Positions 1-11,697 of a stretch of 64,000 bases of DNA are shown here, piece after piece; the stretch's first letter is position 1, and each line of letters starts with the position of its first letter. The notes below the pieces were generated by a model. That model did no database searches, was not told where the DNA came from, and worked only from the letters and a program-made list of their open reading frames with translations. Source of the DNA: Apium graveolens (taxonomy: Eukaryota; Streptophyta; Magnoliopsida; Apiales; Apiaceae); NCBI RefSeq assembly GCF_009905375.1, contig NC_133649.1, forward strand, positions 221,863,380 to 221,927,379. The letters run 5' to 3'. The translations under genes and the position numbers were made by a program.

Positions 1-2036
1 CGAAAAGGAAGATTGAACAAATATACTGGAGAAGGAGGGGATAGAAACAACAATGTGAGAAGGAACTTTGATGACCGAAGGAGAGATCAAGAAGATCAGG
101 GGCGAAATCCCCAACCTAGGGGACCTGTGATAAACACAATCTTCAGAGGACCGCGCCCCCAAGGGCCTGTGATTAACACAATTTTTGGAGGATCAACTGC
201 TGCTGGGTTATCCAAGAACTCCAGGAAAGCGTATGCTCGAGAAGTTATGCATATTGTTGGGGAAGCCCCGAAGAGGGCCAGGACAGGAGTAACAATGTTT
301 TTTGATGATTCTGATCTGGAGGGTGTGAAATTTCCCCATGACGACCCATTGGTCATAACCCCGATAATAGGGAACAGTCCGGTAAGAAGGGTCCTTGTGG
401 ATAATGGTGCTTCAGTAGATATCTTGCTTCATGACGCCTTTCTAAGGATGGGGTATAACGACTCCCAATTGACCCAAACCGACATGCCGATATATGGATT
501 TGCAGGAGTAGAATGTCCCCTGGAAGGGATAATCAAGTTGCCAACCACCATAGGTCAGGAAACAAGGCAAGCAACGCAGATGTTGGACTTTGTGGTGGTA
601 AAGGCTACTTCAACTTATAATGCTATCACGGGGAGAACAGGGATACATGCCTTCAAGGCAGTCCCTTCTTCTTATCATTCAGTTATGAAATTTCTGACTC
701 GAGATGGAATTGGAGAAGAAAGAGGAGATCAAAAAATGGCAAGAAGCTGTTATGTGGCCTCCTTAAGGGCAGATGGAGTCGGGGGCAGGTTCTTTCTATT
801 GAAGATCTGGATATCCGAGAGAATGATGAAAAAAGAGGAAAGCCAGTAGAAGACTTAGTTTCAATTCCTTTGGCCCCTGAAGATCCTGGGAAGGTGACTT
901 TTATTGGAGCAACGCTCGAGGAGCCCCTTAGAGGGAAGTTGGTGAAATTTTTGCAAGAAAATAGTGATGTTTTTGCATGGTCAGCAGTTGATATGCCAGA
1001 CATAGACCCAGAACTGATTACTCACAAGTTGAATGTGGACCCAGATCGGAAGACGGTAAAACAAAAGAAAAGAAGCTTTGCTCTAGAAAGGCAAGAAGCT
1101 ATAAAACAATAAGTGGAGAAGCTCTTGGAGGCTGGTTTCATTGAGGAGATTCAATTTCCAGAATGGTTAGCAAATCCTGTAATGGTGAAGAAGGCTAATG
1201 GAAAATGGAGGATGTGTGTGGACTTCACTGATCTAAATGATGCATGTCCTAAGGATTGTTTTCCGTTACCAAGGATCGATACTTTGATAGATGCCACTGC
1301 TGGGCATGAAATGCTGAGCTTCATGGATGGATTTAGTGGATACAATCAGATCAAGATGCACAAGGACGACATTCCATAGGTATCTTTCATCACCGACTTT
1401 GGTGTTTATTGTTATCTTATTATGGCGTTTGGTCTCAAGAATGCAGGAGCCACCTATCAAAGGTTGGTAAATAAAATTTTTAAGGATTTTATTGGCAAGA
1501 CTATGGAAGTTTATGTTGATGACATGTTAGTCAAGAGTCTAGTAAAGACTGATCATATAGCCCATTTAAGGGAAGCTTTTGAGGTCCTGAGGTACCACAA
1601 AATGATGTTAAATCCTACAAAGTGTGCATTCGGAGTTGGATCTGGAAAATTTTTGGGATTGATGGTCTCCAAGAGAGGGATCGAGGCCAACCCCGATAAA
1701 ATAAAGGCAATCCTGGACATGGAACCGCCAAAACCTATCAAGGATGTTCAGAAGCTCACAGGGAGGGTTGCTGCTTTGAGACGATTCATCTCTAAGTCAG
1801 GAGACAAGTGCCTATCATTCTTTAAGTCACTAAAAAACATTAAGGACTTTGTATGGAATGAGGAAAATCAGAAGGCTTTTGAAGAATTGAAGAAATATAT
1901 GGCGCAGGCCCCGTTGTTGGCCAAGCCAGTTTTGAATGAAGTTTTATTCTTGTACTTAGCTGTTTCAGAGAGTGCCTTGAGCGCTGTATTGGTTAAGGAG
2001 GAACTGAAAGTCCAGAAACCCGTATACTATGTCAGC
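1..2036 (+). pseudogene. gag-pol: Tat gag C-terminus, protease, RT and start of RNase H (broken)
   Basis: The reading frame enters from the window edge, so no true start is present. Order: a charged gag tail in which a GPVINTIF segment is duplicated (about 118-185); the aspartic protease with DNGAS, Asp codon at 400-402; RT with the CVDFTDLNDACPKD block near 1217 and the catalytic YVDD at 1512-1523; then the start of RNase H. The frame changes at 781-786 (GGGGGCAGG), explained by loss of one G. In-frame stops follow at 1110-1112 (TAA) and 1377-1379 (TAG). The frame stops being host sequence at 2036, where the 2037-15775 element is inserted in RNase H; it resumes at 15776. A Tat polyprotein is inferred from motif order and wording; the protein is dead as it stands. 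Confidence 0.9.
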
Positions 2037-4192
2037 TGTAATAACCCCAATTTTTGAGAAATTTTGAAACCCTTATGAATAGTGTTTTTGCTGAACGAGA
2101 AAACTTTTCATGCCACGCTATGTAGGGGTTCTGTTATTGATCTTATGGGATATTATTAGTACTCTATGAAGTATATAAGTGTATGTAAAGATCGTCAGAA
2201 TCCAATTCCGAACACTTTGATTTTTTCCGGAAATCCACAAGATACGGAGAGAATTGAGTATAAGGTAACAGGATAAAAAGGATTGAAATTAAAGGATTAT
2301 AGGAGAGGATCATAAAAGGAATATAATATATTGAGAAAGGTTAAGGGAACCTAAGTAATAAGATCCCGGGTATGATCCCTCAAACGATAAACGAGAACGA
2401 AAGTTAAGCGAACCGTATAACAGATCAGCGGTCATTAGGCAAACGATTAGGAAGTTAATCAAAGGGATTAGTGGGAATGATGTCATCCAACCAATAGAAA
2501 GAGGACAAGGAAGGAAGGATGACATCATGTGGATGAGATAAGCATGACATGAGAAGGAGGAGGTGTGGTGGCTTTGTAACCACACAAATCCAAGGGCAAG
2601 AAGGTACTTTACTAAATCAAAAACAAAACCAAATCAACCAACCAAAAGATCAAGACAAGGCAAAACACAAAATTCTTCTTCTTCTTCATGAAGCTCTCGG
2701 GTTCTCTTCTAAAAAAATGGAAGTTCAAGCTCCTCCACTTATTATTTAGCAAGGTAATTATCTAAGCTTCCCCATGGATAGTTACATACTTCCTATAAGT
2801 TTAAGCTTCTAAATCCAAGCCAATCTTTTTCTATAAATCATCAAAGAAGATGGTGAATAGTGTTTTCAAGAACTAAAATTTGTGTTCTTGAAGTTTTGTT
2901 TAGATTAAGCTTGGATAAGGGCTTTAAAGATGATTCCAAGCCATCCCCTTGATTCTCCACTCTCCAAGGAAGGTATAATCTCTTAACCAAGCTTTGTTAT
3001 TGAAAGTTAAGAGCATAAAATGAGTATTAGAGTTCATGAGAGGCTTGATGATTGTGTATGTAGAGATTAATGAGTTTTGGGTTGTTTTTGAAGTTGTAAA
3101 TCTTGGTTGTTGATTAATGAACTTAAGTGTAGTTTAAATTCATGATAAAGAATAGTATAAATGGTTAATGTGGATTTGTTGGGATTGTTATGATGTGATA
3201 AGGATGGATGTTGGTTGTATGTTGGATTTGAGGTTGGTTTGTGGTTGGTGTTGAATGGTTAAAATTGGGAAATCGCGTAAACATAGCCGTCGTAACGTCC
3301 GATTTTCTTTGGACTGTTTTTGTGCATAGCATTAGGACCCGAGAACCCCCTGCTAGATTGTGACCACTGCCATGTTTAGATAGCTCATGTTACGAGCTTC
3401 GTTTTGATATGTAGTTCGTCCGATTCCGATTTACGGTTTAGGAGAAACGACCGTTTCAAGTAACGGCGTTTCGCGGATGAAACTTTTTCCCTCGCCTTAT
3501 TTTGGAATGTAGGTTAAAGACCAAAAAGGGTGAATTAATGTATGAAACATTTATGGTAAGTGTGTTAGGCAGTTGGTAAGTCATTCGCGAAGGAATCGCT
3601 TTAAAACTCGTAAAGGTTAAATTATTAAAAATGGTGGAGCCGAGGGTACCCGAGTGACTTAAGCGAATCAGTGAGCGCAAAACAAGCGTTAGAGTCTAAG
3701 TTAGTTAAAGTATAGGTTTACAAGTGACTTTGGTTTAATTCCAACTTACTTGTTGTTTATAGGTTACCAGACTCGTCCCGAGCCATTCGTAACCCAAGTC
3801 GCTCAGGCAAGTTTTCTACCCGTTATACTGTTGTTGTGATGTAAATATATGTATATGCATTATCTTGTGATATTGCATGATTGTTATTAGCAAATTTTGC
3901 AATATATTGGAGTATGCTAATATGGTATATATGCATGTCTGTTTCGTAATCTGGTTATCTATCTGTTGATTTTAATGCTTATAGTTGCATAATACCTATG
4001 CTAGAGGATAGCGGTATCTTGCATATACCCTTAGTATAGGGACCCAAAGGTGAAAACATTTTCTAAAACCGGGAGTCGAGGATCCCGAGTAGATTATATA
4101 TATATATATTTATATATATATATATAGGGTTATAGTTTTCCAAACTATTAATCGAATAAGGTTTATTCGATAACTTTAAACTTTATTTTATT

Positions 4193-4345
4193 ATTGAATA
4201 TTATTTTGAATATTCATTCGAGGGCTTATGACTCTTTTATATTATTTATTGAATATTATTTGAATATTCATTCGAGGGCTTATGACTCAGTTTATATTAT
4301 TTAATGAATATTATTTGAATATTCATTTGAGGATCTATGACTCCG
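4193..4345 (+). repeat. Three tandem ~57 bp units inside the 5' LTR
   Basis: Each unit contains a GAATATT...GAATATTC inverted repeat followed by CATTCGAGGGCTTATGACTC or a close variant. The same units recur in the other LTR (about 13856-14010) and, in antisense, in the Tekay LTR near 48133-48275. The array therefore predates the split of the two families. Confidence 0.7.
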
Positions 4346-5720
4346 ATTATTTGCTGAGATATATTCTGTATTTTATTAAAGAATAATGTTTCGATAATCA
4401 AACTTATTTTCGATTATTCAAATGAAGATAATACTTTCATATAAGTATATCTTTGGTTATTTAATACTCGTTTCAAGTATAAATTTTAATACTTCTACTT
4501 CAATTATTTTTATAAAGATTATTCTTTTTGGGAATATTATTTAAATAATAATATTCAGTCATTTTCTAAATATTCTGGGGACTGATTTACTTCATTAAAT
4601 CAGCTTTACTCCAAACACTCTATAAAGTGTTTTCGAGTCTTCAAAATGATTTTTAAAAGTTAGAGCGGATCCCAAAACTCATTTTTATATTTAAGATCTT
4701 CCTTTTTAAGGGGATTTAAATACTCGCTTAAAACCTGAGGGATCCGGCTCTGTGGTGTATTTTATATTCGCAACGAGGTTGCAGATTTGGTAAATAAATT
4801 GATTACTTGCCCAACGTTCGGGAAGTAAGCCCCTCTCATTGAGTCGGCATAAGCGACAGGCCGGGGTACGGTCTATTATTGTGTAAGTGGCTGGGTGGCA
4901 GTCCATCAACGCGTGAGGGGCCGGGGTACGGTCTAGCGCGAGGTCCTAATGCGGCCAGGGTGATGACCGGTGAGGAATTCATCCATCTACAGTAGAAAAG
5001 GTTACTTATTGGTATCTTTGCCTGATCAGCGAGATATCGGGTTTATGCCAAAATTCTTTTCCTTTCCAAAATTCATTGGATGTTTCAAACTCTGTTCATA
5101 CTTTACATAACAGAGGTTCCAGGAAATGTTTAAGAGATATATATATGTGGATATATATATATCGGGACTAAATAAAGTATCTCGTAACTTTATTTCATTC
5201 AATAATATTTCAAAGATTGAATCTATTCAAATCTTGTCTTGTAGTCTCATCTATGTGATGAACTTTTGAAACTGATTATAACTTGAACGGTGGTAGTTCA
5301 AGTAGTATTGGGAAAGATATAAGTATATTGGGGTATTTGGTAACCTCATCTTTTAAACTTATATCTAATTAATAATTGTCTTATGAATGACAAAGATTTT
5401 CAAAAAAACGTTGAGACAAGGTTAGATATATGAGATCACCTTGCAACGATATTTTTTTTATACAGTTATACACTGGGACTTTGTGTATATTATGCAAGGA
5501 AGAGGACTTCCAATATTTTGAAAAGTATATATGTATATATACTGAATATTTTGCGACTTCATCGCATTAAGATATCAAACTTGGTTCATTTCTTTTGACC
5601 AAGACTTTCATGAGTATTATGAGTAGGCTCATATATTGTAAATCATTATACATATTATTTTGGTGGGCTTGCTGCTCACCCTTTCCTTATTTCTTCATCA
5701 CACAACAACAGTTAGGAAAG

Positions 5721-5822
5721 ATGGCCAGACTCCAGCAGACCCAGCGCAAGCGCGTGGGAAGCGTCCCGCGTCTTCCCGTTGATGTTGTAGCTGCTATAGC
5801 TGCAGAGGTAGATCTATTGTAG
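5721..5822 (+). CDS. Conserved GC-rich micro-ORF in the LTR (33 aa), start resembles the histone H3 tail
   Basis: A GC-rich open frame lies inside otherwise AT-rich LTR. It starts with ATG in a good plant context (A at -3, G at +4) and ends at TAG. The peptide begins MARLQQTQRK, then VGSVPRLP, and has an Ala-rich middle (VVAAIAAEV). The other LTR copy (15384-15485) is identical. The distant Tekay LTR on the minus strand (from 46995 downward) keeps it with few base changes and begins MARLKQTQRK, 8 of 10 matching the histone H3 start MARTKQTARK. Most differences between the two families change the amino acid. Conservation may therefore act on DNA or RNA rather than on a peptide. Translation is not shown. 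Confidence 0.4.
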   Translation: MARLQQTQRKRVGSVPRLPVDVVAAIAAEVDLL

Positions 5823-6116
5823 ATCAGACCATCTACTTTTGAGAATCAATTATGTATAATTATAACTTGTGGCAGATAATGGCAATTAACTGTAAATTTA
5901 TCAAGTAATCATTTTGGGTTGTAATAACTTTTAAATTGTGGATTCAAAGACTTGTACTTATTTAAATTTCATCTCTGAGACTATAACGGGTTGTGGTGTG
6001 TTAGTATGGGGTCATAGCATGAGGTTATTTATTATTAATTAAGTGAAGTGATATTATGGAAAGAAAGACCGTGACAACCCGGATCCCCGACCCCGGATCT
6101 GGGGGTGTTACAGAAA

Positions 6117-6128
6117 TGGTATCAGAGC
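6117..6128 (+). other. Primer binding site (tRNA-iMet type)
   Basis: TGGTATCAGAGC begins four bases after the 5' LTR end. It is the usual plant LTR-retrotransposon site complementary to the 3' end of initiator methionine tRNA, and it fixes the element's plus-strand orientation. Confidence 0.95.
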
Positions 6129-6552
6129 TAAGCGTTATAAACCTCAGAGATGATGGGACGTTAAGATAATAAGTTAACTAAGATAATAAGAACTCTTTCC
6201 AAGTTCATAGTCGGGCTACCTAACGTAGCACTGACAGTTAAAACCCTTATGGGAACCCTTATAAATATCGTGATAGGAGCGTAGTTCGTTATCGTATATG
6301 GTAGAAGGACTCCGAACCCTGAGGTTGAGGAGCAACATCGCGATGATACTTTATTACTAATTGGAGATCGGATTGTGGATCCGATAGAGTGTCCTAATGC
6401 AGGACCGGATGATGTTGATATTGAGAATGTAGCGGTTGAGGATGTTGTCCTGGAAGGGATAGTTGCTGAGAAGGATCCCATGGAGGATCCTGACAAGAAT
6501 GAAGAAAGGACCACTGAGGAATTGATGACCATGGTTAGGGAAACTACCAGAG
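6129..6552 (+). pseudogene. Leader and remnant of a pre-gag extra ORF
   Basis: The first ~200 bases match the leader of the Tekay fragment on the minus strand (46581 downward), including the stretch running into AAAACCCTTA. A short acidic open frame follows (about 6375-6552, with DPIECPNAGPDDVD and DVVLEGIVAEKDP). It sits where the Tekay fragment has its 211-residue acidic leader ORF, so I read it as a shortened remnant of that extra ORF. It is cut off near 6553, where RT sequence begins abruptly. No activity is expected. Confidence 0.5.
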
Positions 6553-7420
6553 GTAGGATTGGCCGGTCACTACCGGAAGTTCGTTCAAGTTTGTAAAGAT
6601 AGTAACCCCTTTAACGCGGCTTACTCGTAAGACTGAGAAGTTCGAATGGACAGAGAAATGTGAGAACAGCTTTCAAGAACTGAAGCAGAGGTTGGTGATG
6701 GCCCCTATGCTGGCATTGCCGGATGGAAAAGGAGATTTTGTGAAGTGTGGTGACGCTTCGCACAAGGGCTTAGGGTGCGTGCTTATGCAGCACGGTAAGG
6801 TAATCGCGTACATGTCAAGACAATTAAGGTAATATGAAATTCGATATCCCCGCCCATGAGCTTAGACTCGTGGCAATAGTTTTCCCTAAAGATTGGAGGC
6901 ACTACTTGTATGGAGAGAAGTGCAAGATTTACACAAACCATAGGAGCTCTAGTACATTTTTGCGTAGAAAGAGCTCAACATACGCCAGAGGAGGCGGTTA
7001 GAGCTAATCAAGGATTACGATTATGAGATTCTTTATCATTCGGGGGAAAGCCAATGTGGTGGCTGATGCCCTTAGTAAAAAAGGAGAGACTCAAGATGAT
7101 AATGTCTTTTGGGGAGTTTATAAGAGATTTTGAGAAAATGGAAATAGAAGTGAAGGTAACCGGAGCCGGTACCGAAAAGCTGTTTGAGATTGCAATACAG
7201 CCCGAATTATTGGAAAAGATCATATTGTGCCAGAAAAAGTTATGAATGAAGGCAGAGAGCCAACAATTAGATAAAAGATTAATATCGAGAAAGATGATAA
7301 GGGAATAATGAGGTATTCCTATAGAATTTGGGTTCCGAAAGTTCAAGAGCGTAAGGATGAGAACTTAGATGAGAGCCATAGTTTGAGGAATAAGATTTAG
7401 AGCAAACCCTGAACGTGATA
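6553..7420 (+). pseudogene. pol: RT tail, RNase H and integrase zinc-region remnant
   Basis: After the leader ORF the sequence jumps to the end of gypsy RT (GLAGHYRKFV) with no gag, protease or RT core. RNase H pieces follow: FEWTEKCENSFQELKQRL, ALPDGKGDFVKCGDASHKGLGCVLMQ and a degraded ADALSKK motif near 7066. Then come the linker (DNVFWG) and part of the integrase zinc region (YRIWVPKVQERKDENLDESH near 7320-7380). Stops and frameshifts interrupt it throughout. Domain order within the piece is normal, but its place before gag is not. Confidence 0.7.
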
Positions 7421-7589
7421 GTCAGGGAGGTCGCCATCAAGATAGAAGGAACCCATGACATAATGGAGTGGAAAATGAGGATTTTAAATTAAAAGATGAC
7501 CCCGATTATGGGGAGTAGGATGAAATATTTCATAATAAGGAAACAGAAAGTCGAGTAAGGAAAGGAGACCCGAGACGGTACTCCTATAC

Positions 7590-8060
7590 GGCAATTCATA
7601 GACCTGTCTAGACAGAACTTAGACTATTATCCCCAACCACCACTTTGAGGAAACAATGCGGTAGGAAATTCTTCATGACCTTTAAGTCGTTAAGCTCTCA
7701 GAGTTCCAAGGAATAGGTTGACCCAGTCGAGGCAATAGCCTGGCTAAAGGAAATAGAGGAATCAGTTGAGATTCTAAATGATTGACGAATCACAAAAGAC
7801 TATTTTTATCACTTACCCTCCTAAGAGAGAGGCCACCTGCTGGTGAAAGACCAAGAAAGGCACGGAGCCAGAGGATAGAATAAACTGATTTAAGTTCAGT
7901 CAATTGTTTTCGGGAAAGTAATTCCCAAGGTTATGGAGATAGTGTAAAAACTTTGGAGCTAGAACAAAAGTGGATGAGTATGATGAATTATGAATCTAAG
8001 TCGTAAAAGTGGTCAAGATTCGTTCTGAGGACACGAATCCAGAATGACGGGATGTTTGAA
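7590..8060 (+). pseudogene. gag: gag remnant placed downstream of pol sequence
   Basis: Translated fragments match the gag of the minus-strand Tekay fragment: a diverged DLSRQNL..PPL.GNNAVG start, FKSLSSQSSKE, then VDPVEAIAWLKEIEESVEILND. These are followed by an eroded matrix/capsid region with many stops. In an intact element gag lies at the start of the internal region. Here it follows RNase H and integrase zinc sequence, so the internal region is rearranged. Only the order of remnants is read directly; how it arose is unknown. Confidence 0.65.
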
Positions 8061-10899
8061 ATCAATGCTTATATTATGATTGGTTTGTGAAATAATGATA
8101 AGAGAAAGGAAAATAAAAAGAAATTGAAGTGGAAAGGAATATAACGGCAATAGAGTTTGAGGTATGATAAGGGAGTTGGGTATGAGGAAACCCTAACGAC
8201 TCGTAGTAATAGAAATAGAAAAGTATGCATTCGTCAGGATGAGGGTGATTCAACATAAGTTAAAAATTGATGGTTGAGGGCATAAGAGATACATATAGTT
8301 ATCCCCTGTAAGTTGGGAGGATTCGAGGAAACCTTGAGATAATTCGAAGGATAAATAATGAGACGCGGATAGACTAAGGGGATAAGGAAGTAAGAAATTA
8401 AGAAAATTGGAGGAAGGAAGTGACCTTCAAGAATGGGAAATGTAAGACCGGTGGCATGATACCCAGAAAGGGAGACGCCAGATATGAAAGATATCCCAAT
8501 ATTGAGGTGACTGTTGAGATAAACAACAAAAGTAAATAAGGAATTATTAAGAAGAAGTTCACGTTGAACACGACCAATATCTTCCAGAACATCCTTGTTA
8601 TCGTTACCAAATTAGGCAAGAAAAGCGGATAACCGTTGTTATCTTTTGGAGGCCATATTGATTGACCTCATTTTGAATACAGATGTTATTGTGAAATTAG
8701 GCATATACTATCGAGGTGGGAATGATTGAATAAGACACCCTTATCAGGGATATATGACTTGATTTATCCATGGAAGGATGCAGGTACCTTTTAAAGGTGG
8801 AATTAAGGATAGAACACTGGTAACTTAAAATGAATCCTAGGGGACTGCATAAAGGTGGACATTTCACCCTTAATAGGGATAGTATGAAATCTGACAGTAT
8901 GAATTGGAAAGGATTAAGGTAATAACAACCTTTAAGAATCAGTGGAGAAATTTTTCAGAAGTATATGGACAATGGTTCTAGTATTAGTAAATGGTATTTT
9001 GATATGCCCTGTATATAGGGAATACAGGAGGGACGATTGAAGGATAACCTTAGAGGTTTTACAAGGAGAAAGGTAATATTCAAAATTCTCAAGAATAAAA
9101 ATGTTGATAAAGGAAATATGACGTAATTATAATGTTGCCAAGTGGGGCACGTGTTAAACCACGAGAAAGTATGGATCGAACCAGTAATGGTCGAAATTGT
9201 TCAGGGCAATTAGGACTTAAGATAAAAGATGTTCTAATTATGATTGAGAGTCAGTCATGACAGTGATTAACCTCTAAAGACTGAGGGGATAACTTATGGA
9301 AAAATGGAAATTTTTTTTTACTCATCAGATATTAAAGAAAAGTATTTTCACATAAGCTGTGATTGAAATAAGGTAGAAAATTTATTTGGAAATGGTTAAA
9401 GTGACATTGACTGTAAGGAAATTTTACTATCAGGAAAGGCCAAAGAGGTGGCCGACACTTTAAAGGTAAGAGGATAATTATAGGCGCTTGTGCCAAAAGA
9501 ATACAGTGTTAATGGTTAAAACTGTGAAGGTTGTATTATGGTTTGGAAGATTGACATTCCTTCTGATGACTGTGCAATACCCAGCCGTAATAGTAGTTGG
9601 TAAAGGTTTAATTCGTGTAATCGCCATGAGCGGGCTATCTATCTTAGAAGGTACTATCTTGAGAATAATCCAGGACCATGTTTCATAAAGGACTAAACGA
9701 ACCTTTGAGTTAAGTCTTCTATTTAAGGCATATGATTAAAAATGGTATTAACCTGCTATCGTTGCTTTGATTGAAACTCTTCTGCAATTTTATCTGCTTC
9801 ATGACATGAAAGTACGTCAGAGTTTGGAGTGTTCTTCATGAATCAGAAATGGTGATTATGTTACCTCCTTAGAAGGATTTGATACGACATGTATGGACTC
9901 CGTATGGTTAGCTAATAAGATTTCATGGAAAGTGAATGATGACAGTGGGTCAGTGGTGGACCATAGCAAGGCAGCAATGATTCTGCGAGTAGTGAGCTGA
10001 TTACAATCGTGAGAGTTGTATTGGAATGGGTGTTGAGATTGAGTACCACTAATCAGGTCGTGGTAGTGTATAAGTTATCATTGATAGACTAATTAAGTGG
10101 AGTATCTACCTATTGAATATTTATTCCCTCTTATGAAAAGAGAGTCGTATTACTATATGAGGAAGGTTGCAGTGCAAGCATAGAACTCTAGTAACGATGA
10201 TGTCTAGAATGAGATCCCAGATTCGATTTTCGATGTCGAGGGAGTTTCAAAGGTAATTGTGTATAAGCTCGAGGAAGAGCATGGGTCCATAGAATGATGG
10301 ACGGGATAGCGAAAATATTCAGGCACGTGAAATGCGATGCTATAATACTTGATGTTGATATAAATACGTATATGTTTTGTTCTCCTATGACAAACCTCTA
10401 TAATTCAGAGGTAGGTTCCAAGCCAGATATTTTGTGGCAGTATATATATATATTTTTTTTATATATACAATTCTCTTCAGTTCGTTCTTTTCTCTTCTTT
10501 TCATTTCATGTAATCAGAGAAGAACAACTCTTCCAGAAGGGGAGGTATTGCCGAATGACTATCTATCTGTGTGATAGAAGCCTAGTAGGATACCATCTAT
10601 TGTTTAATTGCTTGTCAAGTACTAAAGGCTGGCCACCTTCTGTACTAACTATGCAATATAACAAGTGTTCATGATCATAGTGATCTCTCAACAAATTCCT
10701 TTACTTCTATATGATTGATCAAGCTTCCAAAGATAGAAACAACTGAAAAAGGAGTAATAAAGTGGTGGTAGTATGCGGAATGGGAACACGTTCGTGATAC
10801 TAAGGTTGACGTGGTTATTAAAAGGTTATAGAACGCTAACGAGCAAAAGTATAACCAGTATAATATTAGGAACGGAAGGTAGTAGCGATTACGAACTCG
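8061..10899 (+). other. Degenerate internal sequence, no domain recognised
   Basis: About 2.8 kb is purine-rich on the plus strand, with no open frame longer than about 130 codons and no recognised motif. A TA/T-rich run lies at 10440-10465. By position it should be decayed gag, protease and integrase sequence, but I cannot align it by eye and make no finer call. Confidence 0.4.
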
Positions 10900-11684
10900 A
10901 AAAGAGTGGGTATTGAGAAGCAAAAGCTTTAATGTTAAAATCTATAATGAGAGTCTGTGCAATAGACTTGAAAGAATTTGGAATGATCACTTAATTCGGA
11001 TTGAGTTATCTTACGACAATAGATCATATGTCATTATCGAGATGTCGCCTTATGAGATCCTTGAGGGAAGACAATGTCGATCTCCCTTATGTTAGGATGA
11101 AGTTGTAGAGCGCAAGATGCTCGGACCCGCAGTAGTCCAAAGGACAAAGGATATAATAGATCTAATCAGAGGATGGCTGGTAGTAGCCCAAGATGGACAT
11201 GATAAGTATGTTGATTTGACACGAAAGGATAAAGAGTACGAAATAGGGGACCTAGTAATGTTATAGGTATCCCTTGGAAAGGATTGATGAGATTCGGAAA
11301 GAAAGGAAAGCTAAGTCTACAATTTGTTGGACCCTTGGACATATTAAGACGTTTGGGAAGTTAGCATATGAGCTAGCCCTAACCCCGAACATGTAGCAAG
11401 TTCATAACGTGTTCCACGTATCAATGTTAAGGAAGTGTAATTCAGATGCCAGATAAATAGAGGCATATGAGCGCATAGATATGCAACCCGACGTAACCTA
11501 TATGGAGCAACCAGGAAGGGTTATAGAGTGAAAAGGAACAAGTGCTTAGGAGAAGGATTATCAAACTAGGCAGAGTTTGGTGGTAGAACCACAATGTGGG
11601 AAAATTGACTTAAGAGTTAGAAAGTGCAATGCTAGGAAGGTATCCCTATTCATTTTCTATCTGATTCCGGGACGGAATCCTTTT
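10900..11684 (+). pseudogene. pol: Integrase C-terminal region and tail remnant
   Basis: Readable blocks of a chromovirus integrase end appear in order: LSYDNRSYVIIEMSPYEI, EGRQCRSPLCWDEVVE, MLGPAVVQRTKDIIDLI, DLTRKDKEYEIGDLVML and, degraded, the region that usually precedes the chromodomain (VHNVFHVSMLRKC). Stops interrupt at several points. The piece ends just before the polypurine tract, where the pol end normally lies. This supports assigning the element to the Tekay/Del group. Confidence 0.7.
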
Positions 11685-11697
11685 AAGGAGGGGAGAC
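11685..11697 (+). other. Polypurine tract
   Basis: AAGGAGGGGAGAC lies directly before the 3' LTR (TGTAATAACC), the standard plus-strand primer position. A related tract precedes the 3' LTR of the 50415-60288 element at 56005-56017, with similar upstream words (CGGGACGGAATCC and GAGGACGGAACCC). Confidence 0.9.

Larger units (their letters stand above)
2037..6112 (+). repeat. 5' LTR of the 2037-15775 element
   Basis: This LTR is 4076 bp, from TGTAATAACCCC to GGGGGTGTTACA. Within it are a possible TATA box (TATATAAG, 2172-2179), a TA run near 4095-4125 and three ~57 bp AT-rich tandem units (about 4193-4345). GGCCGGGGTACGGTCTA occurs twice (near 4859 and 4920), and a conserved GC-rich micro-ORF lies at 5721-5822. 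A diverged relative of the same LTR family lies on the minus strand at 46598-49951. Other short open frames inside the LTR have no coding character and are not called. Confidence 0.95.

Noticed and set aside
13..849. Treating the first open frame as starting at base 13
   Set aside because: The TTG there is inside the gag frame, which enters from outside the window; there is no real start.
2549..2749. Short LTR open frame starting MRRRRCGG and ending APPLII
   Set aside because: It is repeated only because LTRs are duplicated. Composition is like the surrounding non-coding LTR and there is no support from the diverged Tekay LTR.
4706..4909. Antisense 67-codon frame in the LTRs (also 14369-14572)
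   Set aside because: It lies over a repeated GGCCGGGGTACGG stretch, has no conserved start, and in the Tekay LTR this part is too changed to keep it.
5721..5822. A true histone H3 gene or pseudogene
   Set aside because: Similarity stops after about 18 residues. No histone fold follows, and the block sits at the same place in two LTR families. Kept only as a resemblance.
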